Positions 21,412-30,428 of a stretch of 64,000 bases of DNA are shown piece after piece. The translations under genes and the position numbers were made by a program. Source of the DNA: JAAYED01 sp040772225 (GTDB lineage: Bacteria; Chloroflexota; Anaerolineae; UBA1429); NCBI GenBank assembly GCA_040772225.1, contig JAXGYO010000002.1:620001-684000 (forward strand), written 5' to 3'. The notes below the pieces were generated by a model, which worked only from the letters and a program-made list of their open reading frames with translations, searched no databases and was not told where the DNA came from. The number at the start of each line of letters is the position of its first letter. Positions within the stretch are counted from its first letter, which is position 1.

Positions 21412-21446
21412 GGGCCACGTGGCCCTGGGAATCAAGATCGATCTTG
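21412..21446 (+). promoter_or_regulatory. Two perfect 14-bp palindromes, likely operators
   Basis: GGGCCACGTGGCCC (21412-21425) and CAAGATCGATCTTG (21433-21446) are both perfect 14-bp palindromes. Their centres are exactly 21 bp apart, two helical turns, so proteins bound to both would face the same side. They lie between the -10 box and the start codon at 21476. I infer repressor sites; the two differ in sequence, so two regulators are possible. Confidence 0.5.
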
Positions 21447-21475
21447 TATCACAACGCAGGTGAAAGGGGCGAACA

Positions 21476-22687
21476 ATGAGTGACGCATTGGGCAGTGCCA
21501 CTGCCAAACAGGCGGAGGAGCGTTTCCCCCGCAAGTTGCGCATGGGAATGGTTGGCGGCGGGCGCGGGGCCATGATTGGTGCTGTGCACCGTCGGGCAGC
21601 CATGCTGGACGGAGGCGTCGAACTGGTTGCCGGGGCCTTTAGCTCTACCCCGGACAAGTCGCTGGAGAGCGGCCGCGATCTCTATGTCCCTGAGGACCGG
21701 ATCTATGGCTCCTGGCAGGAGATGCTGGAGGCAGAGTCCGCGATGCCCCCCGAAAAGCGGCTGGACTTTGTATCGGTTGTCACACCGAACCACGTGCACT
21801 ATCCCGTCTCGCTGGCCTTTGCCAACGCAGGCTTTAACATCGCTTGCGACAAGCCTCTCTGCCACACCGTTGAGCAGGCCATGGACCTGGTCAAAGCAGC
21901 CGAGGACAACAACATCGTCTTTGCTGTGACCTACAACTATACAGGATATCCGGTGGTCAAGCAGGCACGCCGGATGGTTGAGGAAGGCGAACTGGGTGAG
22001 ATCCGCAAGGTGATCGTTGAGTATCCCCAGGGCTGGCTTGCCGACCGGATCGAAGCAGACGGGCAAAAGCAAGCCGAATGGCGGACCGACCCTGCACGCT
22101 CCGGCATCGCGGGGGCAATCGGGGACATTGGCAGCCACTCTGAGAACCTGATGAGCTACATCACAGGACTCGAGATCGAGGCCATCTGCGCCGATATCAC
22201 CACCTTTGTACCGGGGCGGCTCCTGGATGATGATGGCAACGTCCTCTTCCGCTTCACCAACGGGGCCAAAGGTATTCTGCAGGTATCGCAGATCGCCGTT
22301 GGTGAGGAGAATGGCCTCAAGATACGTGTCTGGGGTACCAAAGCAGGCCTGCGCTGGGAACAGGAGGACCCTAACTACCTGTACGTGGTGAGCAACACGG
22401 AACCGGTCAAGATATACAAGCGCGGAAACGGCTATCTATACGAAGAGGCAGCCGCCGCGAGCCGCATTCCTACGGGGCACCCGGAGGGTTATTTCGAGGC
22501 CTTTGGCAACATCTACAAGGCGTTTACGGACACGATCCGGGCCAGGATCTCGGGTGTAGCACCTGACAAACTGGCCAGCGACTTTCCTGGCCCTAAAGAG
22601 GGTGCCCGGGGCGTGTACTTTATCCACAAAGTGGTCGAGAGTTCGCGATCCGACGTCAAGTGGTTGCCTTACAACCCGCCCGTCTGA
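21476..22687 (+). CDS. Gfo/Idh/MocA family oxidoreductase
   Basis: 403 residues. NAD(P)-dependent sugar or inositol dehydrogenase family. The Rossmann motif MGMVGGGRGAMIGAVH lies near 23-38, CDKPLC replaces the usual EKP motif and keeps the lysine, and GDIGSHSEN holds the Asp and His of the active site. SD AAAGGGGCG precedes ATG 21476. The next gene, a sugar phosphate isomerase-type protein, follows after 47 bp; such pairs oxidise and epimerise cyclic polyols or sugars. The exact substrate is not evident. Confidence 0.88.
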   Translation: MSDALGSATAKQAEERFPRKLRMGMVGGGRGAMIGAVHRRAAMLDGGVELVAGAFSSTPDKSLESGRDLYVPEDRIYGSWQEMLEAESAMPPEKRLDFVSVVTPNHVHYPVSLAFANAGFNIACDKPLCHTVEQAMDLVKAAEDNNIVFAVTYNYTGYPVVKQARRMVEEGELGEIRKVIVEYPQGWLADRIEADGQKQAEWRTDPARSGIAGAIGDIGSHSENLMSYITGLEIEAICADITTFVPGRLLDDDGNVLFRFTNGAKGILQVSQIAVGEENGLKIRVWGTKAGLRWEQEDPNYLYVVSNTEPVKIYKRGNGYLYEEAAAASRIPTGHPEGYFEAFGNIYKAFTDTIRARISGVAPDKLASDFPGPKEGARGVYFIHKVVESSRSDVKWLPYNPPV

Positions 22688-22734
22688 TTTGAGACGGTTT
22701 GAATTCGCAATATGACAGAGAGGAACACACAACA

Positions 22735-23733
22735 ATGGCAAGACCAGTAACCCTATTTACCGGACAGTGGGCAGATTTGACGCTGGACGCCGTGGCAGAA
22801 AAGGCAGCAAGCTTTGGCTATGACGGCCTGGAGCTGGCGTGCTGGGGCGATCATTTCGAGGTCGATCGCGCCCTTTCTGAGGATGGCTACATCCAGAGTC
22901 GCTGGGACATCCTGAACAGGCACGGCCTCAAGTCCTGGGCCATCAGCAATCACCTCGTCGGACAATGCGTGTGCGACGATCCTATCGATGAGCGCCACAA
23001 GTCCGTCCTCCCGCCTCGCCTGTGGGGCGATGGCGACCCGGAGGGTGTGCGCCAGCGTGCAGCGCAGGAGCTGGCGGATACCGCTCGCGCTGCCAAGGCC
23101 TTTGGCGTCACGGTGGTCAACGGATTCACTGGGTCCAGCATCTGGCGTCTGCTCTACTTTTTCCCGCCAACGGGAATGGACCAGATCGACGCTGGCTACA
23201 AAGATTTCGCCGATCGCTGGAACCCGATCCTCGACGTTTATGACGAAATGGGCGTCCGTTTTGCACTCGAGGTGCACCCGACAGAGATCGCGTATGACAT
23301 CGTCACTGCCAGGCGCGTGCTGCAGGCACTGAACTATCGCGAGGCATTTGGCTTTAACTTTGACCCGAGCCATCTGATCTGGCAGGGCGTGGATCCAGTG
23401 CGATTCTTGCAAGAGTTCCCCGACAAGATCTACCACGTGCACATGAAGGACTCTGCCGTGACGCTTGACGGGTACTCGAGCATTCTCAGCTCGCACCTCA
23501 ACTTTGGCTCTCCGCATCGCGGCTGGGACTTTAGGTCACCAGGCCATGGCGATGTCAACTTTGAGGCGATCATCCGTGAGCTCAACCGCCTCAACTATCA
23601 GGGGCCGCTCTCTGTGGAGTGGGAGGACTCGGGCATGGACCGCGAGTTCGGCGCAAGAGATGCCGCCGAGTTCACGCGCAAGGTCGACTTTCCTGCGTCC
23701 TCGGTGGCCTTTGACGCCGCCTTTGGCGACTGA
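22735..23733 (+). CDS. Sugar phosphate isomerase/epimerase (AP endonuclease 2-like TIM barrel)
   Basis: 332 residues, xylose-isomerase-like TIM barrel. The likely metal ligands are visible in order: Glu in RFALEVHPTEIA, Asp in FNFDPSHLIWQG, His in IYHVHMKDS and Glu in LSVEWEDSGMD. Start is ATG 22735 with AGAGAGGA upstream; an earlier in-frame start (22699) has no site. Second gene of a two-gene unit with the Gfo/Idh/MocA protein, ended by the hairpin at 23761-23795. Confidence 0.87.
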   Translation: MARPVTLFTGQWADLTLDAVAEKAASFGYDGLELACWGDHFEVDRALSEDGYIQSRWDILNRHGLKSWAISNHLVGQCVCDDPIDERHKSVLPPRLWGDGDPEGVRQRAAQELADTARAAKAFGVTVVNGFTGSSIWRLLYFFPPTGMDQIDAGYKDFADRWNPILDVYDEMGVRFALEVHPTEIAYDIVTARRVLQALNYREAFGFNFDPSHLIWQGVDPVRFLQEFPDKIYHVHMKDSAVTLDGYSSILSSHLNFGSPHRGWDFRSPGHGDVNFEAIIRELNRLNYQGPLSVEWEDSGMDREFGARDAAEFTRKVDFPASSVAFDAAFGD

Positions 23734-23760
23734 TCGCGCTGGCTTTTCGCTGACACCATG

Positions 23761-23795
23761 TTCACAGGCCGCCCCCGACGGGGGCGGCCTGTGAA
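23761..23795. terminator. Bidirectional terminator-like hairpin
   Basis: A perfect 16-bp stem (TTCACAGGCCGCCCCC paired with its complement) with the three-base loop GAC, lying between the convergent isomerase and transglutaminase genes. There is no long T-run on either side. The hairpin at 56956-56990 has the same stem length and the same loop. Confidence 0.7.
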
Positions 23796-23809
23796 TGACA
23801 CGGAGCTGA

Positions 23810-26158
23810 TCAGGCCCGCGCGCGCTGCGCGCGCTTGAACAGCAGCTTGAACATCACCGGCTTGAGCCGGTTCCAGGCGCTCAACGCCTGATCCCTGTCC
23901 GCTGCTGTCAGAGCTCCGCTGCCATAGCGCGCACGCACATAGGCCGCACTGATCGCACTGACGTCGCGCGCGATGGCGCCAGAATAGGAGCCTCGCGCTT
24001 CCAGGTCCTCTGCCAGCGACGTCAGGAATTCGCCGGGCGTCTGTCCGTCCTGTGGATAGAGGTTCAACCAGGACGCTCGGCGGGCCAGAGAAGCATAGAT
24101 GCGCCAGATCACCTGGCGGCTGTCTGCACCGCTGCCGGGCCGGTACGGCACACTGCCAGAGACCGCCAGGGCGAGGCCAACGGTCAGCACGAGTACCAGC
24201 GCGCCGCCTCCGATCCCCCGCCAAGGTACTTTTGGAGCCGGGGCAGGCTCGTTCACGACGGGACGATCCGGCAAGGAATAGCTCTGGTCGCCGCCGGCGA
24301 ACGCACGCGGCAGTTCGGTGGGTGTTGGCTCGAACTCGATCCAACCCAGCCCCGGGAAATAGACTTCCGCCCACGCATGGGCGTTCTGTCCCGTCACTCG
24401 CCAACGCTCCTGCAGATAATCGTAGGTGCCCATGCCATAACCCGAGGCGTACCGGCTGGCCACTCCCACCGAGCGCAGCATCACGACCATGGCACTGGCC
24501 GAATAGTCACAGTAGCCCCGCTGGAGATCGAACAAAAAGTACTCGACAATGTCCTGGTCCAGAGGAGGCGGGGCCACCTCCAGATCGTAGGTATAGCCGC
24601 GCAGATAGCTCTCGATGGCACGCGCCTTGTCATAGCGTGTCACTGCACCCGCAGTATCGACAATCTCCTGGGCAAGTGCCGCTACCCGCCCAGGTATCTC
24701 GGGCAGTGCCACATATCGCTCAGCGATCTCCGGGGTGTAGGCATCTTCCGCGGCGCGCAGATCCTCAACGGTGGGCTGTGGCACATACGATACTACCGTG
24801 TACTCATCAGCATCCACCGCAAGCGCAACGAAATCGTCCTCTCCCCTGTACAGTATCTGGTAATCCTGGTCCACCGACACTGGCTCATTAATGGCAAAGA
24901 CTACATTGCCGCGCACCTCGCGCAGGGTAAAGGTCTGAGTCACGACCGAACTGGGGTATGCGATCTCTTTCCAGCTCTGCTGCGGAGCAAAGGACAGGGT
25001 GTTACGCTCGCTGGTATCCCACCCGCTCCCGTTGTAGACGTCATACGTCCGCTGCCGCCAGTAACGGCGTTCCACAAACCGACGCGGATCCAGTGCCTCC
25101 GCACTGGCCATCTGTTCCAGGATATCGAGAGGTGGCGGCGGCGGATCACTGATGGTGACCATCATCACCGTGCGGTCGCTAACGTCTGCGCCGAGTCCCA
25201 CATCATGAGGCAGTACACCCACCGCGATATCTCGAGATCCCCCCGATGCCGGCTCAGGGACAGGATCGCGGCCGGCAAAAACACGGTCCAACTCGTCATA
25301 GATCGACTCTAGCCCCGGTCCGAAACGATCCCAGAAAGCATACACCGCTCGGTTATAGGTCGTATAAGGCATGGCAAGAGCCAGCACAAGGGCAAGGACT
25401 GCAATAGCTGAGCCGGCAAAGAGCGAATCGCGCTTGAGCTCGGTGGAGAAATCGACGCCGAACCGTTCCCAGATGGCGTGCATCCGGTTCATGTTGGCAT
25501 AGGCGAGAATGACCAGCATGGAGCCCACATATACCTGCACGTGCGCCAGGCTGAGGCGCGTGATTGCAGAGTTCGATACCACGGCAATTCCAAGAGGCAA
25601 GAGCGCCACCATCGGGCGCTGGTTGCGGATCATCTCAAAGAATACATTCCACGCCAGAACCCAGGTCGCCAGCGAAACCAGAAACCAGAGCACAGTGACA
25701 TCTTCACTCACGCCGCCAACACGCACCACCGAGAACCAGGAACGCAGTGCCGCGGCGCTCGATTCCGCGTTGGTGACGACATGCCCTACGGTCTCGACAA
25801 AGGGCATCGGCGACGGCATCATGCGAGATGTCGCCCACTCTACCAACCAGCCAACAGCCCCCACAATATCCCCGAGGAACAGACCAAGGCCAGGCAGCAC
25901 GTTGGTGGCGTACTGAGCAGCATAAAAGAGACCCAGCGTCAGGCCGAGAGCCCAGCACAGCCAGGTCTTCCAGCGCGTGCGCGCCAGAATCGCGGCAAGG
26001 ATGCTGCTCCACAACGCGGGCATGAGCAACCGTTCAGCCCGGGGAACCCACCCACTGGAAAGGATGCTGAGAGGCAAGGTCAGTACAGCAATGAGCAACA
26101 AAAGGTAGAGGAGCCAGTCAAATCTATCCCGGCGCCTGGCAAATGTGGCGGCTGTCAT
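23810..26158 (-). CDS. Membrane transglutaminase-like protein (TgpA family)
   Basis: 782 residues. About six to seven membrane segments fill residues 15-200 and one follows near 270; an extracytoplasmic transglutaminase core has the catalytic Cys in RGYCDYSASAM, His in QNAHAWAEVYFPG and an acidic residue in FEPTP (Glu where the family often has Asp). A further membrane segment (ALVLVLTVGLALAVSG) and a C-terminal cytoplasmic DUF4129-like region follow. ATG 26158 overlaps the upstream DUF58 stop as ATGA, so the two are coupled. The MoxR ATPase that often accompanies this pair is not in the window. Confidence 0.88.
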   Translation of the reverse strand: MTAATFARRRDRFDWLLYLLLLIAVLTLPLSILSSGWVPRAERLLMPALWSSILAAILARTRWKTWLCWALGLTLGLFYAAQYATNVLPGLGLFLGDIVGAVGWLVEWATSRMMPSPMPFVETVGHVVTNAESSAAALRSWFSVVRVGGVSEDVTVLWFLVSLATWVLAWNVFFEMIRNQRPMVALLPLGIAVVSNSAITRLSLAHVQVYVGSMLVILAYANMNRMHAIWERFGVDFSTELKRDSLFAGSAIAVLALVLALAMPYTTYNRAVYAFWDRFGPGLESIYDELDRVFAGRDPVPEPASGGSRDIAVGVLPHDVGLGADVSDRTVMMVTISDPPPPPLDILEQMASAEALDPRRFVERRYWRQRTYDVYNGSGWDTSERNTLSFAPQQSWKEIAYPSSVVTQTFTLREVRGNVVFAINEPVSVDQDYQILYRGEDDFVALAVDADEYTVVSYVPQPTVEDLRAAEDAYTPEIAERYVALPEIPGRVAALAQEIVDTAGAVTRYDKARAIESYLRGYTYDLEVAPPPLDQDIVEYFLFDLQRGYCDYSASAMVVMLRSVGVASRYASGYGMGTYDYLQERWRVTGQNAHAWAEVYFPGLGWIEFEPTPTELPRAFAGGDQSYSLPDRPVVNEPAPAPKVPWRGIGGGALVLVLTVGLALAVSGSVPYRPGSGADSRQVIWRIYASLARRASWLNLYPQDGQTPGEFLTSLAEDLEARGSYSGAIARDVSAISAAYVRARYGSGALTAADRDQALSAWNRLKPVMFKLLFKRAQRARA

Positions 26159-27477
26159 CGCGGCTCCACTCCAGGGCCTACCGGTACCCACTCACTCTGT
26201 GTGCGCGGGTTGACAACGACGACGCGCCCGGTGCCGAGCACCTTGTACTCTGGCTCCTGTACTGCCCGTGTCTCCGGTCGGAGGCCATACCCTTTTCCGA
26301 TCACGTGCGAAGGCACGCCAAGATCGGCCAGCGCTCCCTGTACTCCCGCGAGAGATGGCCCACCATCAAAGCTGGAACCATCGATCAACATGACCGTTGG
26401 CGTGATCCCATGAGTGAGCAGCATACCCAGACCGTCAAACCAGCCCGGGTCGGCCGAAGGCGTGATGATCGCCACGGACATGTTGCGGCTCAGCGCCGGC
26501 ATTGCCAGCGACAAGAGGTCATGCAAGTTAACCTTTGAGGTCGCATAGACTGGTGCCAGCACGCGCAGCAGTTCCCACAGCTGTTCGTGCCCTTTGCGAG
26601 GCGGAATCAAGATCGGCGAGGCGGTATGCGTAATCAGGCCCACAGCTCGGCCCTCGTGGATTGCCTGGCCTGCGAGCGATGCGGCCAGGGTCACCGCGTA
26701 CTCCTCTGTGGACTCTTCACCCTCGCCAACGTGCACGGCCGCATCCATATCCATCACGACCCAGAGGTCACCCGAGGGCTCGCGATCGAACACCTTGACC
26801 AGAAGGGCCTCTGCGCCTGGCAATGATCGCCGCGCCGTCGAACGCCAGTGAATCTGCTTTAGCGCATCGCCGTGTACATACGATCTCACAGAGGAGGCGT
26901 TGGTCGTGAACGCGAGGCTGCGCACCGAGGCACGCCCCGCCCCGCGGTCCAGGCCGCGCTCGTGCAACAGATCGGGCAGCGGGACAACTGCCGGGTAAAC
27001 TACAAAGCTATCCGTGTGGTTGTCAACAAGCTGGACTTCAAAGAGACCAAAGGGATCACCCATCGTCGCCACCAGGGGACCGAGGGTGTACAGTCCGCGC
27101 ATGCGACAGGCCCCCTGTGTGGTCCACTGGTGCGAGGAGCGCGCCGGCAGCCCAACTGCGCGCGTTGCGTCATAGCCTACAAGGTCGCTGTACTCGCGCA
27201 CCTCAGCCCAGAGAAGCGGCACCCAGGCATCATTGTGCATGATCCAACGTTCTTGAAGGATATCGCCTACCTGGGCCCAGCCGTAACGGCGCAGACGCTG
27301 AATCGAGACACGGCGCGATAGCGTCGATGCCCAAAAATAGGAGATGGCCAGGACACTGGCCAAAGCAATAAAGACGAAAAAGATCGCCCTGGCAGGCGAG
27401 AATACTTGAAGAATGAAAAGACCCAATACCAATATTATCAGCAGCCACGAACGGACGCGAACCGTCCGAGTAACCAT
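26155..27477 (-). CDS. DUF58 (vWA-like) membrane protein
   Basis: 440 residues. Two membrane segments lie near the N-terminus (WLLIILVLGLFILQVF and IFFVFIALASVLAI), followed by a beta-rich region and the DUF58 signature DALKQIHWRSTARRSLPG near 200-217, then a vWA-like fold (GDLWVVMDMDAAV). DUF58 proteins usually work with MoxR ATPases and transglutaminase membrane proteins. ATG 27477 is preceded by GGAGG at six bases. The stop overlaps the ATG of the transglutaminase gene. Confidence 0.88.
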   Translation of the reverse strand: MVTRTVRVRSWLLIILVLGLFILQVFSPARAIFFVFIALASVLAISYFWASTLSRRVSIQRLRRYGWAQVGDILQERWIMHNDAWVPLLWAEVREYSDLVGYDATRAVGLPARSSHQWTTQGACRMRGLYTLGPLVATMGDPFGLFEVQLVDNHTDSFVVYPAVVPLPDLLHERGLDRGAGRASVRSLAFTTNASSVRSYVHGDALKQIHWRSTARRSLPGAEALLVKVFDREPSGDLWVVMDMDAAVHVGEGEESTEEYAVTLAASLAGQAIHEGRAVGLITHTASPILIPPRKGHEQLWELLRVLAPVYATSKVNLHDLLSLAMPALSRNMSVAIITPSADPGWFDGLGMLLTHGITPTVMLIDGSSFDGGPSLAGVQGALADLGVPSHVIGKGYGLRPETRAVQEPEYKVLGTGRVVVVNPRTQSEWVPVGPGVEPR

Positions 27478-27494
27478 GCAAAACCTCCATTGGG

Positions 27495-27503
27495 ATTATA
27501 CCA
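27495..27503 (-). promoter_or_regulatory. Extended -10 promoter of the DUF58 operon
   Basis: On the minus strand TGG-TATAAT (27495-27503) is an extended -10 element. No good -35 box is seen. The predicted transcript starts only about 11 nt before the ATG, just at the SD. Confidence 0.45.
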
Positions 27504-27585
27504 CATTTCTCGTTGCTCCCTATTTTGGCGCGTGGCGGACAAGCGGCAGCACCCGAAACAAGCCGCACCGGGTGAATGTCGCAGG

Positions 27586-27615
27586 TTGACACATCAAGCC
27601 CCAGACCGCTAGAAT
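27586..27615 (+). promoter_or_regulatory. Promoter of pfkA
   Basis: A perfect -35 TTGACA (27586-27591) and -10 TAGAAT (27610-27615) with 18 bp spacing, about 110 bp before the pfkA ATG. Confidence 0.7.
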
Positions 27616-27724
27616 AGCGACGTTGGGGTTGGACTCGCGGCATCGTGCCTGCGGGCAGTGCTCGCACCATGGCTGCCTCGAACGACAGACATGCGGCCGG
27701 CTCGGTATGGAGGAGTGGGGCCAG

Positions 27725-28696
27725 ATGAAGCAGATCGCCGTACTCACCAGTGGTGGGGATGCACCCGGCATGAATGCCGCCATTCGCGCCGTCGTTCGCA
27801 GCGCCAGCGCAGAAGGCCTGCTCGTCTATGGCGTGCACAATGGCTATGCCGGCCTGATCGCTGACGAGATGAGCTACCTCACCCGGCGTGACGTCGGGGG
27901 CATTATTCAGCGTGGGGGTACCTTTCTCGGCAGTGCTCGATCTCAGGAGTTCTATACGGTTGAAGGCCGCGAACGGGCGCTCGGCAATTTGCGTCAGCGC
28001 GGCGTAGACGCCCTCGTGGTGATTGGCGGAAACGGTTCACAGACCGGCTCGCTTGCCCTGACTGACATGGGATTCCCGGTGGTAGGGATTGCATCTACCA
28101 TCGATAACGATCTGCTGGGAACGGATGTGACCATTGGGGTAGACTCGGCGATCAATGTCGCCGTGGAAGCCATTGACCGACTAAAGGTCACCGCCGAATC
28201 GCATCGGCGAGGCTTTGTCGTAGAGACGATGGGTCGCGATTCAGGTTACGTGGCCCTGATGGCCGGCATCGCCGGCGGCGCCGAGGTCGTCTGTATCCCC
28301 GAGTTTGAGATCACCCCGGCCGAGGTCGCCAAAGAGCTTGGGCTGGCCTTTGAGCGCGGCAAACGCCGTGCACTGGTTGTTGTCGCTGAGGGCGCCAGAT
28401 ACGGCGCCCAGGAGGTCCTCGCGTACTGCGAGGAGCACAGGCAAGAGGTCGGCTTCAGCCTGCGCCTTACCATCCTCGGTCATGTGCAGCGCGGGCGCAC
28501 CCCCACAGCCACCGATAGGCTATTGGGCACCCGACTTGGCAAGGGTGCTGTCGATGCGCTGCTGGAGGGTCGCACGGGCGTGCTGGTGGGGCTCATCGAG
28601 GATGCCATCGCCTATACAGACCTCCATGAGGTAGGCGGAAGAAAGAAGAGCGTAGACGTCGCGTTGCTGCCACTGGCGCGAGCGATGGCCCAGTAG
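27725..28696 (+). CDS. pfkA: 6-phosphofructokinase
   Basis: 323 residues, standard length for bacterial PfkA. It phosphorylates fructose 6-phosphate in glycolysis. Seen: GGDAPGMNAAIR (10-21), GGTFLGSAR (64-72), STIDND with D127 and D129, and MGRDSGYVALMAG. Numbering matches E. coli PfkA, which shows that position 103 is Asn (GGNGS) where E. coli has Asp, a magnesium-contacting residue. G104, which marks ATP rather than pyrophosphate users, is kept. ATG 27725 has GGAGGAG upstream; the frame extends back to 27623 but without a site. Confidence 0.93.
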   Translation: MKQIAVLTSGGDAPGMNAAIRAVVRSASAEGLLVYGVHNGYAGLIADEMSYLTRRDVGGIIQRGGTFLGSARSQEFYTVEGRERALGNLRQRGVDALVVIGGNGSQTGSLALTDMGFPVVGIASTIDNDLLGTDVTIGVDSAINVAVEAIDRLKVTAESHRRGFVVETMGRDSGYVALMAGIAGGAEVVCIPEFEITPAEVAKELGLAFERGKRRALVVVAEGARYGAQEVLAYCEEHRQEVGFSLRLTILGHVQRGRTPTATDRLLGTRLGKGAVDALLEGRTGVLVGLIEDAIAYTDLHEVGGRKKSVDVALLPLARAMAQ

Positions 28697-28811
28697 GCGG
28701 TCTGGCACTGCGGGGTAGGTTCGAGCAGGTGCCAAAGGACACTCCCGACATCGCCGCTCAGTGTTCAAAAAGCCGCTCAGGCACCGAGCCAATCAGAACA
28801 AGGGAGAGGTT

Positions 28812-29771
28812 GTGTCGCAGATAGACGTCGATTGCCAGGTTGAGATCTATACTGACGGCGGTTGCGACCCCAATCCGGGACCCGGCGGATGGGGAGCGAT
28901 CCTCATCAGCGGGCGCCACAACAAAGAGATCAGCGGTTCCGAGGCGCATACCACCAATAATCGCATGGAGTTGACCGCCGCGATCGAGGCGTTGCGATTG
29001 CTCCAGCGTCCCTGCAAGGTCACGCTTTACACGGACTCTACCTATCTGCGCAACGGCATGACCCGTTGGATGTCGCGCTGGCAGGCCCGCGATTGGGTCA
29101 AGTCCGATGGCACCCCGGTAGAGAATGCCGATCTATGGCGTGCACTGCTCAACGCTCAAGAGATCCATCAGGTGGATTGGCACTGGGTGCGGGGACACCA
29201 GGGCAATCGTTGGAACGAACGAGCGGACCAGCTGGCCACCCAGGCGCGGCTGGCCCTGGGTCGCCCGGCCACTGGCGAGCGCACACAGACGAGTAAGGCG
29301 ACACAGGCGGAGCCCGCGACAGGCAGCTTGCCGCGCTACCACATCTATGCCCGAGGATGCGCACTGGGCAACCCGGGGCCCGCAGGCTACGGAGCGATCA
29401 TCATCGGCCCCCAGGCCGAGCATAAGCGCTCGGGTGGTTGGCCCACGGCGAGCAATAACGTCATGGACCTCTGGGGCATCATTGCGGGACTCCAGAGCCT
29501 GCCAGAGCGGGCGCGCGTTACCATTCACACCCCATCCAAGTATGTTATCGACGGGGCCACCCGCTGGCTGCCCAACTGGGAGCGCTCGGGCTGGCGAACG
29601 CAGTCCGGCCAACCCGTCAAGAATCGTGAGCTATGGCAGGAGTTGAGTCAGGTGATGGGAGATCACGATATCGAGTGGCAGCACCTTTCTGCAACAACCA
29701 GCGACCAGAAGGCCGATAGTGCCATGGCGCTTGCTCGTAGTGAGGCTGAAAAGCAACAGACCGCATCGTGA
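28812..29771 (+). CDS. rnhA: Ribonuclease HI with a second, decayed RNase H domain
   Basis: 319 residues, twice the usual size. Domain 1 (about 9-147) is a complete RNase HI with D15 (YTDGG), E53 (RMEL), D75 (YTDS), H129 (RGHQGN) and D139 (ERADQLA), and degrades RNA in RNA-DNA hybrids. Domain 2 (about 175-310) has the same layout, but the first Asp is R181, the Glu is D219, the third residue is P241, and only D302 remains, so it cannot cleave; it may bind hybrids. Start is GTG 28812 with GGGAG five bases upstream; the frame continues to 28761. Confidence 0.88.
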   Translation: MSQIDVDCQVEIYTDGGCDPNPGPGGWGAILISGRHNKEISGSEAHTTNNRMELTAAIEALRLLQRPCKVTLYTDSTYLRNGMTRWMSRWQARDWVKSDGTPVENADLWRALLNAQEIHQVDWHWVRGHQGNRWNERADQLATQARLALGRPATGERTQTSKATQAEPATGSLPRYHIYARGCALGNPGPAGYGAIIIGPQAEHKRSGGWPTASNNVMDLWGIIAGLQSLPERARVTIHTPSKYVIDGATRWLPNWERSGWRTQSGQPVKNRELWQELSQVMGDHDIEWQHLSATTSDQKADSAMALARSEAEKQQTAS

Positions 29772-29810
29772 CAGATCGGCGTCAACACCGCCACCCGTAT
29801 GGGAGCAACA

Positions 29811-30428
29811 ATGGCAAACATCATTACCGTGTCGCGCTTTCCGCTCTTGTTCCTGATCGTGATCATGTTGACCTTGCCCTCCGCCGGGGCCAGGCTGGCA
29901 ACTGTCCCACTGGTAGTGCTACTTATCCTCATGGACACCATCGACGGACTCGTGGCACGCTCCAGACATGAAGAATCCCTGCTCGGCAGTGTGTTGGATA
30001 TCATGACGGATCGATCTATAGAGCTCGTCATGTGGGTGGTCTTTGCGCACATGCGCCTGGTGCCTCTGGCGATACCCATCATCTTTATCATTCGCGGCAC
30101 CGTAGTTGACGCCCTGCGAGCTGTTGGTGTCAAACAGGGAACCACGCCCTTTGGCAGCACCACCTCGCGTGTCGGTAGTTTTCTGGTTGGCAGTCCCTTT
30201 ATGCGTAGCAGCTATGGCATCGCCAAGGCGCTGGCCTTTACCCTGCTGGCGCTCACTGCGGCGCTCAATACCTACGTGGAAATCGGACGAGGCTCGATTC
30301 AAACCGTCAATACAATCCATCTAGTGGCCATGGTACTCTCCTGGATCGCCACGGCGTTCTGCGTGGTGCGCGGTCTTCCGGTAATCATCGAGTCCTTCGC
30401 CGGGCTTGCGAGGTCAGAGGCCAGGTGA
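29811..30428 (+). CDS. CDP-alcohol phosphatidyltransferase
   Basis: 205 residues, integral membrane enzyme that moves a phosphatidyl group from CDP-diacylglycerol to an alcohol. The family signature D-x2-D-G-x2-A-R-x8-G-x3-D-x3-D is complete, from DTIDGLVAR to GSVLDIMTD. The acceptor (glycerol phosphate, inositol phosphate or other) cannot be told. ATG 29811 is preceded by GGGAG at five bases; an ATG four codons earlier is possible. Its stop overlaps the GTG of the acyltransferase gene, so the two are made together. Confidence 0.86.
   Translation: MANIITVSRFPLLFLIVIMLTLPSAGARLATVPLVVLLILMDTIDGLVARSRHEESLLGSVLDIMTDRSIELVMWVVFAHMRLVPLAIPIIFIIRGTVVDALRAVGVKQGTTPFGSTTSRVGSFLVGSPFMRSSYGIAKALAFTLLALTAALNTYVEIGRGSIQTVNTIHLVAMVLSWIATAFCVVRGLPVIIESFAGLARSEAR

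Noticed and set aside
24377..26413. Two plus-strand frames of about 311 codons
   Set aside because: Antisense to the transglutaminase and DUF58 genes, which have clear motifs; no ribosome site.
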